Source: a virus. Taken from it: a DNA stretch of 64,000 bases. Under the pieces are notes generated by a model. The model worked only from the letters and a program-made list of their open reading frames with translations, was not told the origin of the DNA and ran no database searches. Shown piece after piece: positions 55,072-62,876 of this stretch (position 1 is the stretch's first letter; the number at the start of each line of letters is the position of its first letter). The stretch lies in IMG/VR virus record IMGVR_UViG_3300027861_000017, positions 1 through 64,000 of that record; one strand, 5' to 3'. Position numbers and translations under genes: made by a program.

Positions 55072-55235
55072 AATAAAGACCCCTTATCCACCATCTCTGT
55101 TATTGTTTGTCGCACCATATCTTCATAAAACAACCAATAGCTAACATTCTTTGCTACCCAATAAGACCCAAATATAAAAGATACTGCCAATAACAAAACC
55201 AATATAACTATTAATATCCCACCTAAATCTTTCAT
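55068..55235 (-). CDS. Small membrane protein (55 aa)
   Basis: ATG 55235 follows GGAGGA at 6 bases. Residues 4-24 (LGGILIVILVLLLAVSFIFG) form one membrane helix, followed by an amphipathic cytoplasmic tail. Stop overlaps the next start (ATGA). Confidence 0.62.
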   Translation of the reverse strand: MKDLGGILIVILVLLLAVSFIFGSYWVAKNVSYWLFYEDMVRQTITEMVDKGSLL

Positions 55236-55918
55236 AAATAATCCTCCACGTTTACTATTGTTAAAATACCATCCTCGAACACTCCACCAGTGTCTATATA
55301 AAGCTGATTCTCGAACAATAACGGCTCGTTAGACTTTATGGGTGTATGTCCAAATATGAATAAATCTGCACCCTCTATTCGTTTAGTTTTACCCCTTATA
55401 GATGAGTGTATTCTATTCCTATCCCACATAGCGTAATGGGCATCACTGTAATCATCCTTACCCTTATCAAACTCGTATTCGTTGTATGGGTAATCTGAAT
55501 GACATACTATAATCTTCTTACCTTTGAAATGAGCCTCTATAACAACTGGATAATTAACCGCATTCTCTATCAATTCCCTGGCGTGATCTTTCTTATCTTC
55601 TGGGAGTTGATCATACCATCCACCGCCATTCCCTTCCATTATCCATGTCTGTTTAGAGAACCAATCATCCCAAAATGATCTCATAGCCAAATCTTCGTGA
55701 TTCCCTAATACAGGATGGAACCATTTCTTCTGGGCAAGTTCCATGCATTTTATGTTATCCTTGCCTCTATCAGCTAGATCACCAACAGATAACATAGTAT
55801 CTTCTGATTTCTTAAATCCGACTTCTTTTAGTTTTTCTTGGAATTCGTCGTAGCATCCGTGGAGATCGCCAACAGCAAACAATCTGCCTTTTTTACGTCT
55901 TAGTCTTTTATATATCAT
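55232..55918 (-). CDS. Lambda-type metallophosphatase (228 aa)
   Basis: The calcineurin-type motifs are complete: AVGDLHGCYDEF, LSVGDLADRGKDN, PVLGNHED, IIVCHSDYP, FIFGHTPIKSNEP and YIDTGGVF. A binuclear Mn/Fe site is expected. The family includes lambda protein phosphatase; some members hydrolyse dinucleotides. Start ATG 55918 overlaps the upstream gene by 4 bases. Confidence 0.92.
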   Translation of the reverse strand: MIYKRLRRKKGRLFAVGDLHGCYDEFQEKLKEVGFKKSEDTMLSVGDLADRGKDNIKCMELAQKKWFHPVLGNHEDLAMRSFWDDWFSKQTWIMEGNGGGWYDQLPEDKKDHARELIENAVNYPVVIEAHFKGKKIIVCHSDYPYNEYEFDKGKDDYSDAHYAMWDRNRIHSSIRGKTKRIEGADLFIFGHTPIKSNEPLLFENQLYIDTGGVFEDGILTIVNVEDYL

Positions 55919-56271
55919 CTTATCTCATCCAGTATTTTATCAACAATTTCTCTAGCCTTATTATTATCATATTCATACAAAGCTTGTTTTAATTTATACA
56001 TATCTCTAATTAAAAAACCAAAGATTTCTTCATTCAATCTTTTAGAAACTATTTTTTTCATATGCGGGAGATCTTCGTCAGTACATTTTACTTCTTGGCC
56101 CCATTTAGCACCAATATAATATTCATATAATCTCTTGTCTTCATCATGATAGGGTTGATAATCTTTGCTTTCTTCAGTAAATGGTTCTACTAATTCTGTA
56201 AGTTTTGGCAATAAATGTGTGTACAAATCTGATATCAAATGAGCTTCTATATTTTTTATTAATTTATTCAT
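55915..56271 (-). CDS. Hypothetical helical protein (118 aa)
   Basis: Helices dominate: NKLIKNIEAHLISDLYTHLL, KKIVSKRLNEEIFGFLIRDM and NNKAREIVDKILDEIR. Coupled to the phosphatase by a 4-base overlap. Function unknown. Confidence 0.65.
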   Translation of the reverse strand: MNKLIKNIEAHLISDLYTHLLPKLTELVEPFTEESKDYQPYHDEDKRLYEYYIGAKWGQEVKCTDEDLPHMKKIVSKRLNEEIFGFLIRDMYKLKQALYEYDNNKAREIVDKILDEIR

Positions 56272-56274
56272 GTG

Positions 56275-56463
56275 CTACCACTCCTCGAAATCAGTTAAAT
56301 TTATCTTCTCACCACATAAACATTCTACTACAGCACATACACCAAGACTTGTAGGTATAAACTTAAAGGCGTGTCTACCTCCTATAGCACCACCATCAGT
56401 ATCGCAATGATCTTTCCATTCTAGGTATTTATCGTATTGTTCCTTGGTTAATTCAAATATCAT
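56275..56463 (-). CDS. Conserved small phage protein (62 aa)
   Basis: ELTKEQYDKYLEWKDHC, then GGAIGGRHAFKFIPTSLGVC and ECLCGEKINLTDFEEW. The GAIGGR-F-F-PT-LG pattern marks a common phage family with a C-terminal CxC site; the function is unknown. Confidence 0.78.
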   Translation of the reverse strand: MIFELTKEQYDKYLEWKDHCDTDGGAIGGRHAFKFIPTSLGVCAVVECLCGEKINLTDFEEW

Positions 56464-56467
56464 TGTA

Positions 56468-56800
56468 TCACCATGTGTCACTCACGTTATGCCCACGTAT
56501 TATTTGAGGTTCCCATTCGCCATACGTCATCTCAACCCAACGCCAAGACGTTTCACCATTCTCATCATCCCCTATTCTATCTATAAAGCTATTCCTTAGC
56601 TCATCGTATTCGTCATCTGGGTATTGGCCGTAATTAGATCCATCCGGTAACATTACCACTGTAACATGCCCGTTCATTACTTCTGGAGCCACATAGAATA
56701 ATTCTGGACAATCAGTCGATTTTATAAATTTTTTTATACTTTCGACTTCTTTTTTATCACATGTAGTTGCTAATACGGCGTTGTGTTGTATAATCCCCAT
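56468..56800 (-). CDS. Phage protein, small alpha/beta (110 aa)
   Basis: MGIIQHNAVLATTCDKKEVE, LFYVAPEVMNGHVTVVMLPD and WRWVEMTYGEWEPQIIRG. The two-strand HNAVLATT/TVVMLPDGS layout recurs in phages. Function unknown. Confidence 0.7.
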   Translation of the reverse strand: MGIIQHNAVLATTCDKKEVESIKKFIKSTDCPELFYVAPEVMNGHVTVVMLPDGSNYGQYPDDEYDELRNSFIDRIGDDENGETSWRWVEMTYGEWEPQIIRGHNVSDTW

Positions 56801-56810
56801 ACCATCCCCC

Positions 56811-57350
56811 TTAAAGTTTCACAATCCTCAATGGCTTAGTAACACCACCGTTAAACTTACACGCTGCCTTTAACGCTGTCTTAACCCTGGCTTCTGGAGA
56901 ATCCCAATCCTCAGATGTATACATGGACCCTAAAGCATATTCATTGCCCACACCTATGGATTCATACTTCAATACACCTTCTCCTACCTGATAATCGGAA
57001 TCTATCTCAAACAACCTACTCTTATAGCCCACTAACCATCTACCACCTTCCTCTCTCCCCTTAGAATCACTACCTGCATATCCACCTTCAGTAAAACATT
57101 CCCTAACTGAATCGACAAAATCAGTTACCATATACCTCATAATACCCTTTTTACTTGATCTTTTGGGTGGTTTAAACTTATACCTTAATAATTGCCCCAT
57201 TCTAAAAGAAGATGTAAATCCCATTATAAACTCGCCATTAGTGAATACCTTACTATCCTTCCTCTCTGTTATATTATAACCTTCTACCCCTGCTGAATCA
57301 CCACCCATATACACTGTACCATTATCAACCAACCCAACTATGCAAGTCAT
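56811..57350 (-). CDS. HslV/proteasome-beta-like Ntn hydrolase (179 aa)
   Basis: After Met removal, Thr2 of MTCIVGLVDNGTVYMGGDSA is the expected nucleophile. The second conserved block is GYNITERKDSKVF, with the Lys that activates it, followed by FIMGFTSSFRMGQLLRYKF. The C-terminal part (YESIGVGNEYALGSMYTSED) fits the proteasome-beta sheet. Phages carry single-subunit forms without an ATPase partner. It may be a protease or amidase; none is shown. Confidence 0.85.
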   Translation of the reverse strand: MTCIVGLVDNGTVYMGGDSAGVEGYNITERKDSKVFTNGEFIMGFTSSFRMGQLLRYKFKPPKRSSKKGIMRYMVTDFVDSVRECFTEGGYAGSDSKGREEGGRWLVGYKSRLFEIDSDYQVGEGVLKYESIGVGNEYALGSMYTSEDWDSPEARVKTALKAACKFNGGVTKPLRIVKL

Positions 57351-57352
57351 AT

Positions 57353-57817
57353 TTATCCCTCATAATCTGGAAGATTGTCGAATTCCTCTTCTGTCATATA
57401 TTCCATCGTGACCCTATAGTACTCATCTAGGGTGGACCATGCATCTAACATTAATTCATATTCTGTTGGTTGGTAAAATGATTTGAGATTACTGCCACCT
57501 AAATCTAAACAATCTACTCTGTAATATGGTTTCTTCTCTTGTTTTGGAGGCTTGGAAGGCAGCATTGACCGGGCATACTCACCTTTTGGTAGCCATACAT
57601 CTTCATTTAAAATTTTTTTAGGAGGTAAATCTGGAGGATCTGGCCACGGCCCTGGTGCTTCCATTTTATCCTTAGTAGTCTCACCCCATGTGACGGGGTC
57701 ATTGAATATCCTAGATGTAGGTGGATCTCCCAATGTGCTAGTCCTGGGTTGATAGCCATCATGATTATCCCTATGCGGTATCTTAAATAAACCTTTAAAC
57801 CATTTTAAATCAAACAT
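57353..57817 (-). CDS. Proline-rich hypothetical protein (154 aa)
   Basis: A hydrophobic-aromatic start (MFDLKWFKGLFKIPHRDNHD) leads to a Pro-rich region (APGPWPDPPDLPPKKIL) and a helical end (YELMLDAWSTLDEYYRVTME). Probably extended, protein-binding. Function unknown. Confidence 0.65.
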   Translation of the reverse strand: MFDLKWFKGLFKIPHRDNHDGYQPRTSTLGDPPTSRIFNDPVTWGETTKDKMEAPGPWPDPPDLPPKKILNEDVWLPKGEYARSMLPSKPPKQEKKPYYRVDCLDLGGSNLKSFYQPTEYELMLDAWSTLDEYYRVTMEYMTEEEFDNLPDYEG

Positions 57818-57820
57818 ATT

Positions 57821-57907
57821 TTACCCCAATTTAGATGTTAGTATTTGATGATATACAAGAAGTATAGTTGCCCAGAATATTATGTACCCAGCTATTATAT
57901 ATTTCAT
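57821..57907 (-). CDS. Short membrane peptide (28 aa)
   Basis: ATG 57907 overlaps the thymidylate synthase stop (ATGA), with GAGGG before it. One helix: MKYIIAGYIIFWATILLVYH, then QILTSKLG. Confidence 0.5.
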   Translation of the reverse strand: MKYIIAGYIIFWATILLVYHQILTSKLG

Positions 57908-58560
57908 AATCCAACCCTCATTTTAGCTATTTCTTCTACATATCCATATAAATGCAAACCATCACTAGCTGCAATCATAGGACCACATTTAACCCCTATC
58001 TCATCTGCCATATATTTCTGGAGAACAGCTATTGCTGCTAAATTTGCACTAAATGCCGTCCAAAGCTCCCAGGACCGCCATGCTAAATTGAACCGTAATT
58101 CATTGTCTATAATTTTAACAGTGATCATTCTAAGACAGGGTGGATCTTTAAGCTTAAAGTCGTTTGGTTGTGCTACTTGCAATACTGCCTGATTAGTGTT
58201 GGGGGTTTTCTTTAAAATATCAATCCAATAGTTGATCTGCTCATAAATCCTATTACCGTAGGAATAATCCTCCCCTGGCTCTACATTGTCTGTCATTATA
58301 TAGGGTAGGTATTGTTCTATATATCCACCAGCTACTGGATTTGGGATATTAAGATGAGCTGGTATTTGAGGCAGCATAGAGTCATATGGCTCCGAGTATG
58401 GCTTGTTTATTCTGATAACAATATACGGGTATTGCAACCTTGTTTCTCCTTCGTATGAACCGTGTTCTACAATATATTTTTCTCCGTTATCCCATATATT
58501 AAAGAGACATTGGAACCAAGCATCACTGATTGTTGTAGCCTCTATTGTAACCACCTTCAT
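57904..58560 (-). CDS. Thymidylate synthase (archaeal/short type) (218 aa)
   Basis: ATG 58560 follows AAGGGGGAG. The enzyme converts dUMP to dTMP with methylene-tetrahydrofolate. Catalytic Cys lies in KDPPCLRMITVKI (about residue 142); LAWRSWELWTAFSANLAAIA holds the phosphate-binding Arg-Ser and the Asn (about 173) that recognises uracil; GLHLYGYVEEI ends the site. The Asn, not Asp, argues for dUMP rather than dCMP hydroxymethylation. The length and PPCLR-type site resemble archaeal TysY/ThyA forms more than the 264-residue E. coli enzyme. Confidence 0.88.
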   Translation of the reverse strand: MKVVTIEATTISDAWFQCLFNIWDNGEKYIVEHGSYEGETRLQYPYIVIRINKPYSEPYDSMLPQIPAHLNIPNPVAGGYIEQYLPYIMTDNVEPGEDYSYGNRIYEQINYWIDILKKTPNTNQAVLQVAQPNDFKLKDPPCLRMITVKIIDNELRFNLAWRSWELWTAFSANLAAIAVLQKYMADEIGVKCGPMIAASDGLHLYGYVEEIAKMRVGL

Positions 58561-58561
58561 A

Positions 58562-58756
58562 TCACTCCCCCTTCTCTTCAAAGCATTCTTGTTTATCTGT
58601 GAATTTACTGATCAAGGCACCCTCTACGCCAAACCCTTTAGACCATTTGGTAGCCTTTTTAATAACTTCAGGTGTTAAAGCTCTATGGCAATCATCACCA
58701 TGCTTGCATTCTTTGTAGAATTGGCAGAACCATTGGTCTCCATAAGATATGCACAT
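58562..58756 (-). CDS. Small Cys-rich protein (64 aa)
   Basis: CISYGDQWFCQFYKECKHGD with DCHRALTPEVIKKATKW and GVEGALISKFTDKQECF. The N-terminal Cys/His cluster may bind zinc. Function unknown. Confidence 0.65.
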   Translation of the reverse strand: MCISYGDQWFCQFYKECKHGDDCHRALTPEVIKKATKWSKGFGVEGALISKFTDKQECFEEKGE

Positions 58757-58918
58757 TTATTTCATCCCCCTTAAGTATTTGATTAAGTCTATGTGTTCTT
58801 TTTGTAGCTCTATGTATTTATAGTATATGTCTATGTATTCTTTTTGTATTTTATTGGAGTAGTAGCAGAACCCTATGGGTATACAAGCTAATATGAGGAG
58901 AATTATTAATGCTCCCAT
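58757..58918 (-). CDS. Short single-pass membrane protein (53 aa)
   Basis: ATG 58918 follows GAGGAG at 7 bases. A membrane helix (ALIILLILACIPIGFCYYS) is followed by a Lys/Tyr-rich coil (NKIQKEYIDIYYKYIELQKE) and a basic end. It resembles a spanin- or lysis-regulator-sized protein but has no partner here. Confidence 0.62.
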   Translation of the reverse strand: MGALIILLILACIPIGFCYYSNKIQKEYIDIYYKYIELQKEHIDLIKYLRGMK

Positions 58919-58921
58919 ATA

Positions 58922-59476
58922 TTACTCCTCATCATCTTCAAGTCTATGTACACCGAAAAGATCATAACGAGGTGGCACAATCCTACATTCCAACCACTCT
59001 TTACGACATTTATCACATAAAACCTTCACCCACGCAGATTTATCAGTCTTGCCAGCTTCCCCACACACCTCGCAAACTTTGTAGGATTTAGTACCGTATT
59101 CAATCACTAAATTTTGTATTACATTATAAAGCTCACCTTTACTGGCCCACCTCCATATCCTATATTTCTTAAATAGCTTGCGCTCTATCTCCATTGGAAA
59201 ATGTAGAATGGCGTAGAATATTTTCCTCCAAATACCTATATCGTAAGTGTCATCTAAGTGGTAATAGATGGTCATCATACCAAACTTCTCTTTAACTTGA
59301 TCCAACACAACACAATCATACTTATCAAGCTTACCTAATAGCTCATCAAATAAATCGTACCAGCCATCATCAAAGCATATTCCCCAATACATACATGTTT
59401 CTTGTGGTGACCCATCCGCATCCCGAAATAATTTAGGATATTTTTTAATTAATTTATCTTCTAATTCTGGATTCAT
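58922..59476 (-). CDS. Conserved phage protein with C-terminal zinc finger (184 aa)
   Basis: NPELEDKLIKKYPKLFRDAD, MYWGICFDDGWYDLFDELLG, VVLDQVKEKFGMMTIYYHLD and KVCEVCGEAGKTDKSAWVKV with LCDKC are the full signature of a phage family found in many siphoviruses and myoviruses. The function is unknown; the CxxCG and CDKC pairs bind zinc. Confidence 0.82.
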   Translation of the reverse strand: MNPELEDKLIKKYPKLFRDADGSPQETCMYWGICFDDGWYDLFDELLGKLDKYDCVVLDQVKEKFGMMTIYYHLDDTYDIGIWRKIFYAILHFPMEIERKLFKKYRIWRWASKGELYNVIQNLVIEYGTKSYKVCEVCGEAGKTDKSAWVKVLCDKCRKEWLECRIVPPRYDLFGVHRLEDDEE

Positions 59477-59484
59477 TTATACCT

Positions 59485-59673
59485 CTATCGCACCATCATT
59501 AATTGTAACCACTCGTAAACTCCAGTCTTAGTCAAAGCCCAGTATATACAATATATCCAACTAAAAAAGAAATGTAATATACACCAAAGAACAGACTTAT
59601 TAGCTATCCAAGATAGCACTACTGCTGATATGCTTCCTATCAACCCTATGTTATACCCATTATTATCACTCAT
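59485..59673 (-). CDS. Small membrane protein (62 aa)
   Basis: Hydrophobic segments IGLIGSISAVVLSWIANKSV and LWCILHFFFSWIYCIYWALT are visible. The first could be a holin helix, but evidence is lacking. It overlaps the upstream stop by 4 bases. Confidence 0.6.
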   Translation of the reverse strand: MSDNNGYNIGLIGSISAVVLSWIANKSVLWCILHFFFSWIYCIYWALTKTGVYEWLQLMMVR

Positions 59674-59906
59674 CTCGTACCCTCTCCTTCCATCTCATCT
59701 AACTCTCTTTTTATTTTAGAATTAAGCCAAAATTCATCAATACATATTTGTATATCACCTAATTGTCTAGCATAGCAATTGGCTCTGGCAGCTTCCCTGT
59801 ATCCTTTTTCGACTAATTCAATCAATAATAAATTCTCAGCCTTAAGAGCTATATTGGATGCGTGTAGACCATTAATTACTTCCTTTTTCGTTGGGATCAT
59901 ACTCAT
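59670..59906 (-). CDS. Small helical protein (78 aa)
   Basis: ATG 59906 follows GAGG. Helices: KKEVINGLHASNIALKAENL, LIELVEKGYREAARANCYAR, IDEFWLNSKIKRELDEM. No family recognised. Confidence 0.6.
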   Translation of the reverse strand: MSMIPTKKEVINGLHASNIALKAENLLLIELVEKGYREAARANCYARQLGDIQICIDEFWLNSKIKRELDEMEGEGTR

Positions 59907-59910
59907 TTTA

Positions 59911-60099
59911 TTATACCTCATCTTCCGGCTCTAGCACATACCCAAACTGTTCCTGCTCTTCTTTTGAAAGGTGGTCGAAAAGATCATACATAGCTGCGAA
60001 TGGATCATCTCCTGTACCCATAGCATGGTGATATGAAGCTTTGAATGCATGGTCATTGTCGTTTGTAGCTCTTCTTGGTCTTATCTTTATCTCATTCAT
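59911..60099 (-). CDS. Small hypothetical protein (62 aa)
   Basis: ATG 60099 follows AAAGGAG. The product MNEIKIRPRRATNDNDHAFK with FAAMYDLFDHLSKEEQEQFG and an acidic end. Function unknown. Confidence 0.6.
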   Translation of the reverse strand: MNEIKIRPRRATNDNDHAFKASYHHAMGTGDDPFAAMYDLFDHLSKEEQEQFGYVLEPEDEV

Positions 60100-60307
60100 A
60101 TTTTTCTCCTTTGAATATATTGTCATATTTCACCTTGGTCCAAAAATATGTCTTATAAATAGTTGACACGCCAGGGGAATCGCAAGAATCTAATTCCTTT
60201 GCAGGAAATTCACTGGGACCATAGTAATAACATCCATCTATATCGTCTATAAAAATCTTTTTTTCGGCTCCTGAAAGAGTAATAAGTTCTTCAATTACAT
60301 CCATCAT
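60092..60307 (-). CDS. Small hypothetical protein (71 aa)
   Basis: GGAGG precedes ATG 60307. IEELITLSGAEKKIFIDDID, GCYYYGPSEFPAKELDSCDS and YKTYFWTKVKYDNIFKG form a small alpha/beta protein. Function unknown. Confidence 0.6.
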   Translation of the reverse strand: MMDVIEELITLSGAEKKIFIDDIDGCYYYGPSEFPAKELDSCDSPGVSTIYKTYFWTKVKYDNIFKGEKYE

Positions 60308-60319
60308 ATTTCCTCCATA

Positions 60320-60562
60320 TCAATGCAACTTGCTCTTATCTGGTTTAGTACCACCACCCATAGCTTCTGACATCTTAACCAACATCTCTAGCATCCTTCC
60401 AAACCCTCCCGATAGAAGGGTTACGCCTGGGAGTCCTATGGTTCTAGCCAACATAACAGCATTATATACTGTATTAAACAGATCATTGCAATATCCATCC
60501 TTAGTATACAGAGCTATTATAGCACTTAAGTTACTGGTATCTAATTTATTATCCTTATTCAA
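60320..60562 (-). CDS. Small protein with Gly-rich helix (80 aa)
   Basis: NLSAIIALYTKDGYCNDLFN, TVYNAVMLARTIGLPGVTLL and GGFGRMLEMLVKMSEAMGGG. A hydrophobic helical body, possibly membrane-associated. Function unknown. Confidence 0.6.
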   Translation of the reverse strand: MNKDNKLDTSNLSAIIALYTKDGYCNDLFNTVYNAVMLARTIGLPGVTLLSGGFGRMLEMLVKMSEAMGGGTKPDKSKLH

Positions 60563-60971
60563 TTTTCTTCTCCTTTTCTGTATCTTCTTTTATCACGAAT
60601 CCTATTTGCTTTTTGGGGCCATCAGCGTTTATCATAATAGCCATATCTTCCATCTGAGCTAGTGTTAATTGTTTGTCCTTGTAATAATTAGTACAATCTT
60701 CTATTGGATCTTGAGCACTTAATCGCATCTCAAAGTCATAGCATCTAGCTCCCATATTACCCCATATGGTTTTATAACATTGAAGCTTTTGACAATCGTA
60801 GCATATGCCCAACACATCCTTATCGAATGCCGGTTTAACTTTATCTTCACCCCATGAGCTAAAGCCTAAGCGATTAGCACCTTGCCTTATCTCTTTTCTT
60901 TCTTTTTTTATAGGGTCTTCGGAATCACTATCAAAAAAATCATCAAAAAAGCTTTCTGTTCTTTTTACCAT
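60555..60971 (-). CDS. Hypothetical protein with Cys pair (138 aa)
   Basis: An acidic start (ESFFDDFFDSDSEDPIKKER) leads to LGICYDCQKLQCYKTIWGNM with GARCYDFEMRLS, then DCTNYYKDKQLTLAQMEDM and a Lys-rich end. Related Cys patterns occur in phage proteins of unknown role. Confidence 0.65.
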   Translation of the reverse strand: MVKRTESFFDDFFDSDSEDPIKKERKEIRQGANRLGFSSWGEDKVKPAFDKDVLGICYDCQKLQCYKTIWGNMGARCYDFEMRLSAQDPIEDCTNYYKDKQLTLAQMEDMAIMINADGPKKQIGFVIKEDTEKEKKIE

Positions 60972-61258
60972 ACACCCCTCACATTATTCCAATAACTTTC
61001 AAACGCATTATATACAGCATCAATTAATTCTCTACCCCTCTCTTCTGACATAACCCAATTAGACCCATCCCATTTTATATTCGGCTCCTCTCCAGTTTCA
61101 TCATATTTAATAGTGGCATCACATAGCTCTATGTGGTGTTTCTCGCAAAGAGAAAAAGTGTGTTCATCTTCGTTGTAAAACGAATCGTCAATTTTACCTC
61201 TAAAAAGTGGTATATATACCTTTATCTTCAATAGGTTTATGGAATTTACATGGAGCAT
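60965..61258 (-). CDS. Hypothetical protein, start uncertain (up to 97 aa)
   Basis: The open frame has EDEHTFSLCEKHHIELCDAT, NIKWDGSNWVMSEERGRELI and NAFESYWNNVRGVW. The first 20 codons overlap the upstream gene and lack a binding site, so the real start may be a non-ATG codon near 61195. Function unknown. Confidence 0.55.
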   Translation of the reverse strand: MLHVNSINLLKIKVYIPLFRGKIDDSFYNEDEHTFSLCEKHHIELCDATIKYDETGEEPNIKWDGSNWVMSEERGRELIDAVYNAFESYWNNVRGVW

Positions 61259-61415
61259 CTAGGTCATCTATCTTGCGATCTTCTATATCAGCCCAACTGT
61301 TTATATTATTATTATCTGACTTACAATAAAACAATTGATCTGTTTCACCAGTAGTAAGATCGGGTATCCATCTATAGCGCAATTTTCCACATGTATAGCA
61401 ATTATTATCTGTCAT
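61200..61415 (-). CDS. Zinc-binding protein (71 aa)
   Basis: NNCYTCGKLRYRWIPDLTTG, QLFYCKSDNN and DAPCKFHKPIED: the C-x-x-C...YC...PCK layout repeats the N-terminal domain of the next upstream protein (KNCHTCKGLY, RYYCNIRG, DLPCKDYAE). Overlaps it by one base. Confidence 0.65.
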   Translation of the reverse strand: MTDNNCYTCGKLRYRWIPDLTTGETDQLFYCKSDNNNINSWADIEDRKIDDLDAPCKFHKPIEDKGIYTTF

Positions 61416-61897
61416 TACGCAACCCTCTTACATTGTGTCCAATGAATGTTATCATTTGATTCCACAACTGTTTGCAACCATCTATCATATTTATAATCAG
61501 ATTTTGTACTCCCATATGTAGCACAATTATATATCAATAATACTGGACTATTATCAGATAACTCAAAAAAATGATCTTCTTGATGTATTGATTTTAATTG
61601 TTTTATAAGATATTTAGCTTCACCATATGTACAACCCCAATTCTGGAGGAACCCGCACAGGTTGTCATAATAATCCCACGGGTCGGGGGAATGGGCGGGG
61701 GTGGCAGCGGCGGCATGCTTGGAGATGGACTCAGCGTAATCCTTGCAGGGAAGATCGGGCTTTGTTATCTCGTGGTCTTCATACCATTTAAGAAGAAGGT
61801 TAGCATCGTTTGGCTTCTTACCTCTTATATTGCAATAGTACCTTTTCTGGTTCTCTGTATACAATCCCTTGCATGTGTGGCAATTCTTTTTAGTCAT
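61415..61897 (-). CDS. Zinc-domain protein with Ala-rich linker (160 aa)
   Basis: The N-terminal zinc domain (CHTCKGLYTENQKRYYCNI, DLPCKDY) is joined by SISKHAAAATPAHSPDPWDY to a C-terminal domain (YGEAKYLIKQLKSIHQEDHF, VLLIYNCATYGSTKSDYKYD). About 110 bases coding the linker region (61640-61760) are strikingly GC-rich against the AT-rich surroundings, hinting at a foreign or recombined segment. ATG 61897 is used. Confidence 0.65.
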   Translation of the reverse strand: MTKKNCHTCKGLYTENQKRYYCNIRGKKPNDANLLLKWYEDHEITKPDLPCKDYAESISKHAAAATPAHSPDPWDYYDNLCGFLQNWGCTYGEAKYLIKQLKSIHQEDHFFELSDNSPVLLIYNCATYGSTKSDYKYDRWLQTVVESNDNIHWTQCKRVA

Positions 61898-62078
61898 CAT
61901 TCCCCTCTAGTGTGTATATGGTCTCAAATTGGCTTACCCTCATACTTGATCTAGTCCCAGTCTTCAGGTATTCATATTGTACATATCCATCTAGGATTTG
62001 GATTGTTCTGACTTTTTTTACATCAGTATTGAATGGGTCTCTATTGTTTAATATGTAAATCTTTTCAGCCTTTATCAT
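61890..62078 (-). CDS. Small beta-rich protein (62 aa)
   Basis: IKAEKIYILNNRDPFNTDVK, VRTIQILDGYVQYEYLKTGT and SSMRVSQFETIYTLEG form a small strand-rich domain. It is the first gene after the 62.1 kb promoter. Function unknown. Confidence 0.65.
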   Translation of the reverse strand: MIKAEKIYILNNRDPFNTDVKKVRTIQILDGYVQYEYLKTGTRSSMRVSQFETIYTLEGNDD

Positions 62079-62097
62079 AGTTACACCTCTAATATTT

Positions 62098-62127
62098 AAT
62101 TTACCACAATACGGTTTAATAAGTCAA
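62098..62127 (-). promoter_or_regulatory. Promoter after the 62.16 kb terminator
   Basis: TTGACT (62127-62122), 18 bases, then extended -10 TGG-TAAATT (62103-62098). The same TAAATT box and TGn extension occur at 39.1 and 39.97 kb. It should start the transcript of the long small-gene run. Confidence 0.62.
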
Positions 62128-62147
62128 TATATTTCTTATATGTAGTA

Positions 62148-62175
62148 TAAATAAAATAGGGGGCGTTTAGCCCCC
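62148..62175 (-). terminator. Intrinsic terminator
   Basis: GGGGGC (62175-62170) pairs with GCCCCC (62164-62159) around TAAAC. In the transcript TATTTTATTTA follows. It ends the upstream operon just before the next promoter. Confidence 0.8.
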
Positions 62176-62203
62176 ACACATCAAAAATATTTTCCCCACT
62201 CTC

Positions 62204-62551
62204 TCACACTCTCATTAGCCGTCTCTCCATCGCATTTAAGCCACTCAGGTCATCACTATATACACTCTTATATGCCGGAACTTCGACGAAGTTATCACTA
62301 AACATCTTCAAAGGCTTTGGATGAACTATATCCATCGTTGATTCCATTCTCTTTATAGCCTTCGCAGCTCTTCCCTTTGCTATGGTTCTACCCTCTTTCT
62401 TATTGGGCATGTCTAGATCACTTGCTACTGCTATCCCCCTGAAATACTCATTAGACTCATAGTTTACTATCAAGCATACCGTTATTGCCGGTCTGTTCTG
62501 TTCGTCTCTTAGATAGTAATAGTATTCCTTTATTTTTACTGACTCACTCAT
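62204..62551 (-). CDS. Conserved phage protein (115 aa)
   Basis: VKIKEYYYYLRDEQNRPAIT, VNYESNEYFRGIAVASDLDM, GRTIAKGRAAKAIKRMES and YSDDLSGLNAMERRLM. The central basic helix with Gly/Ala suggests nucleic-acid contact. It is last before the terminator. Function unknown. Confidence 0.68.
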   Translation of the reverse strand: MSESVKIKEYYYYLRDEQNRPAITVCLIVNYESNEYFRGIAVASDLDMPNKKEGRTIAKGRAAKAIKRMESTMDIVHPKPLKMFSDNFVEVPAYKSVYSDDLSGLNAMERRLMRV

Positions 62552-62595
62552 TGTTCTTCTCCTTCTTTATTGGTTAATGTAGTTACTCTTGCCTG

Positions 62596-62874
62596 TTATT
62601 GATCATCTTCATCAAAATCGTCAAAGACCCATGGCTCGTGCCCCCTATCCTTCTTTGTTATTATAGGCTTCAATACATCAGTATATCTTCCTAACCATGA
62701 TAAATAAGCAGGGAATGCTAACTCCTCTTCTCTGTCATCCATTACATTGTCACACTCTTCTGGATCAATATAGGATAAGCCTATTAACATATCTCTTAGG
62801 TGTCCTATATCACTAGAGGGTATTGTAACATCCTCTCCGTTAATGTCAAGTTTTATTTCTTTTAGTTTGATCAT
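62596..62874 (-). CDS. Acidic hypothetical protein (92 aa)
   Basis: IKLKEIKLDINGEDVTIPSS, LRDMLIGLSYIDPEECDNVM and a very acidic C-terminus (EPWVFDDFDEDDQ). The first ATG (62886) and ATG 62874 both lack clear binding sites. Function unknown. Confidence 0.6.
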   Translation of the reverse strand: MIKLKEIKLDINGEDVTIPSSDIGHLRDMLIGLSYIDPEECDNVMDDREEELAFPAYLSWLGRYTDVLKPIITKKDRGHEPWVFDDFDEDDQ

Positions 62875-62876
62875 AT

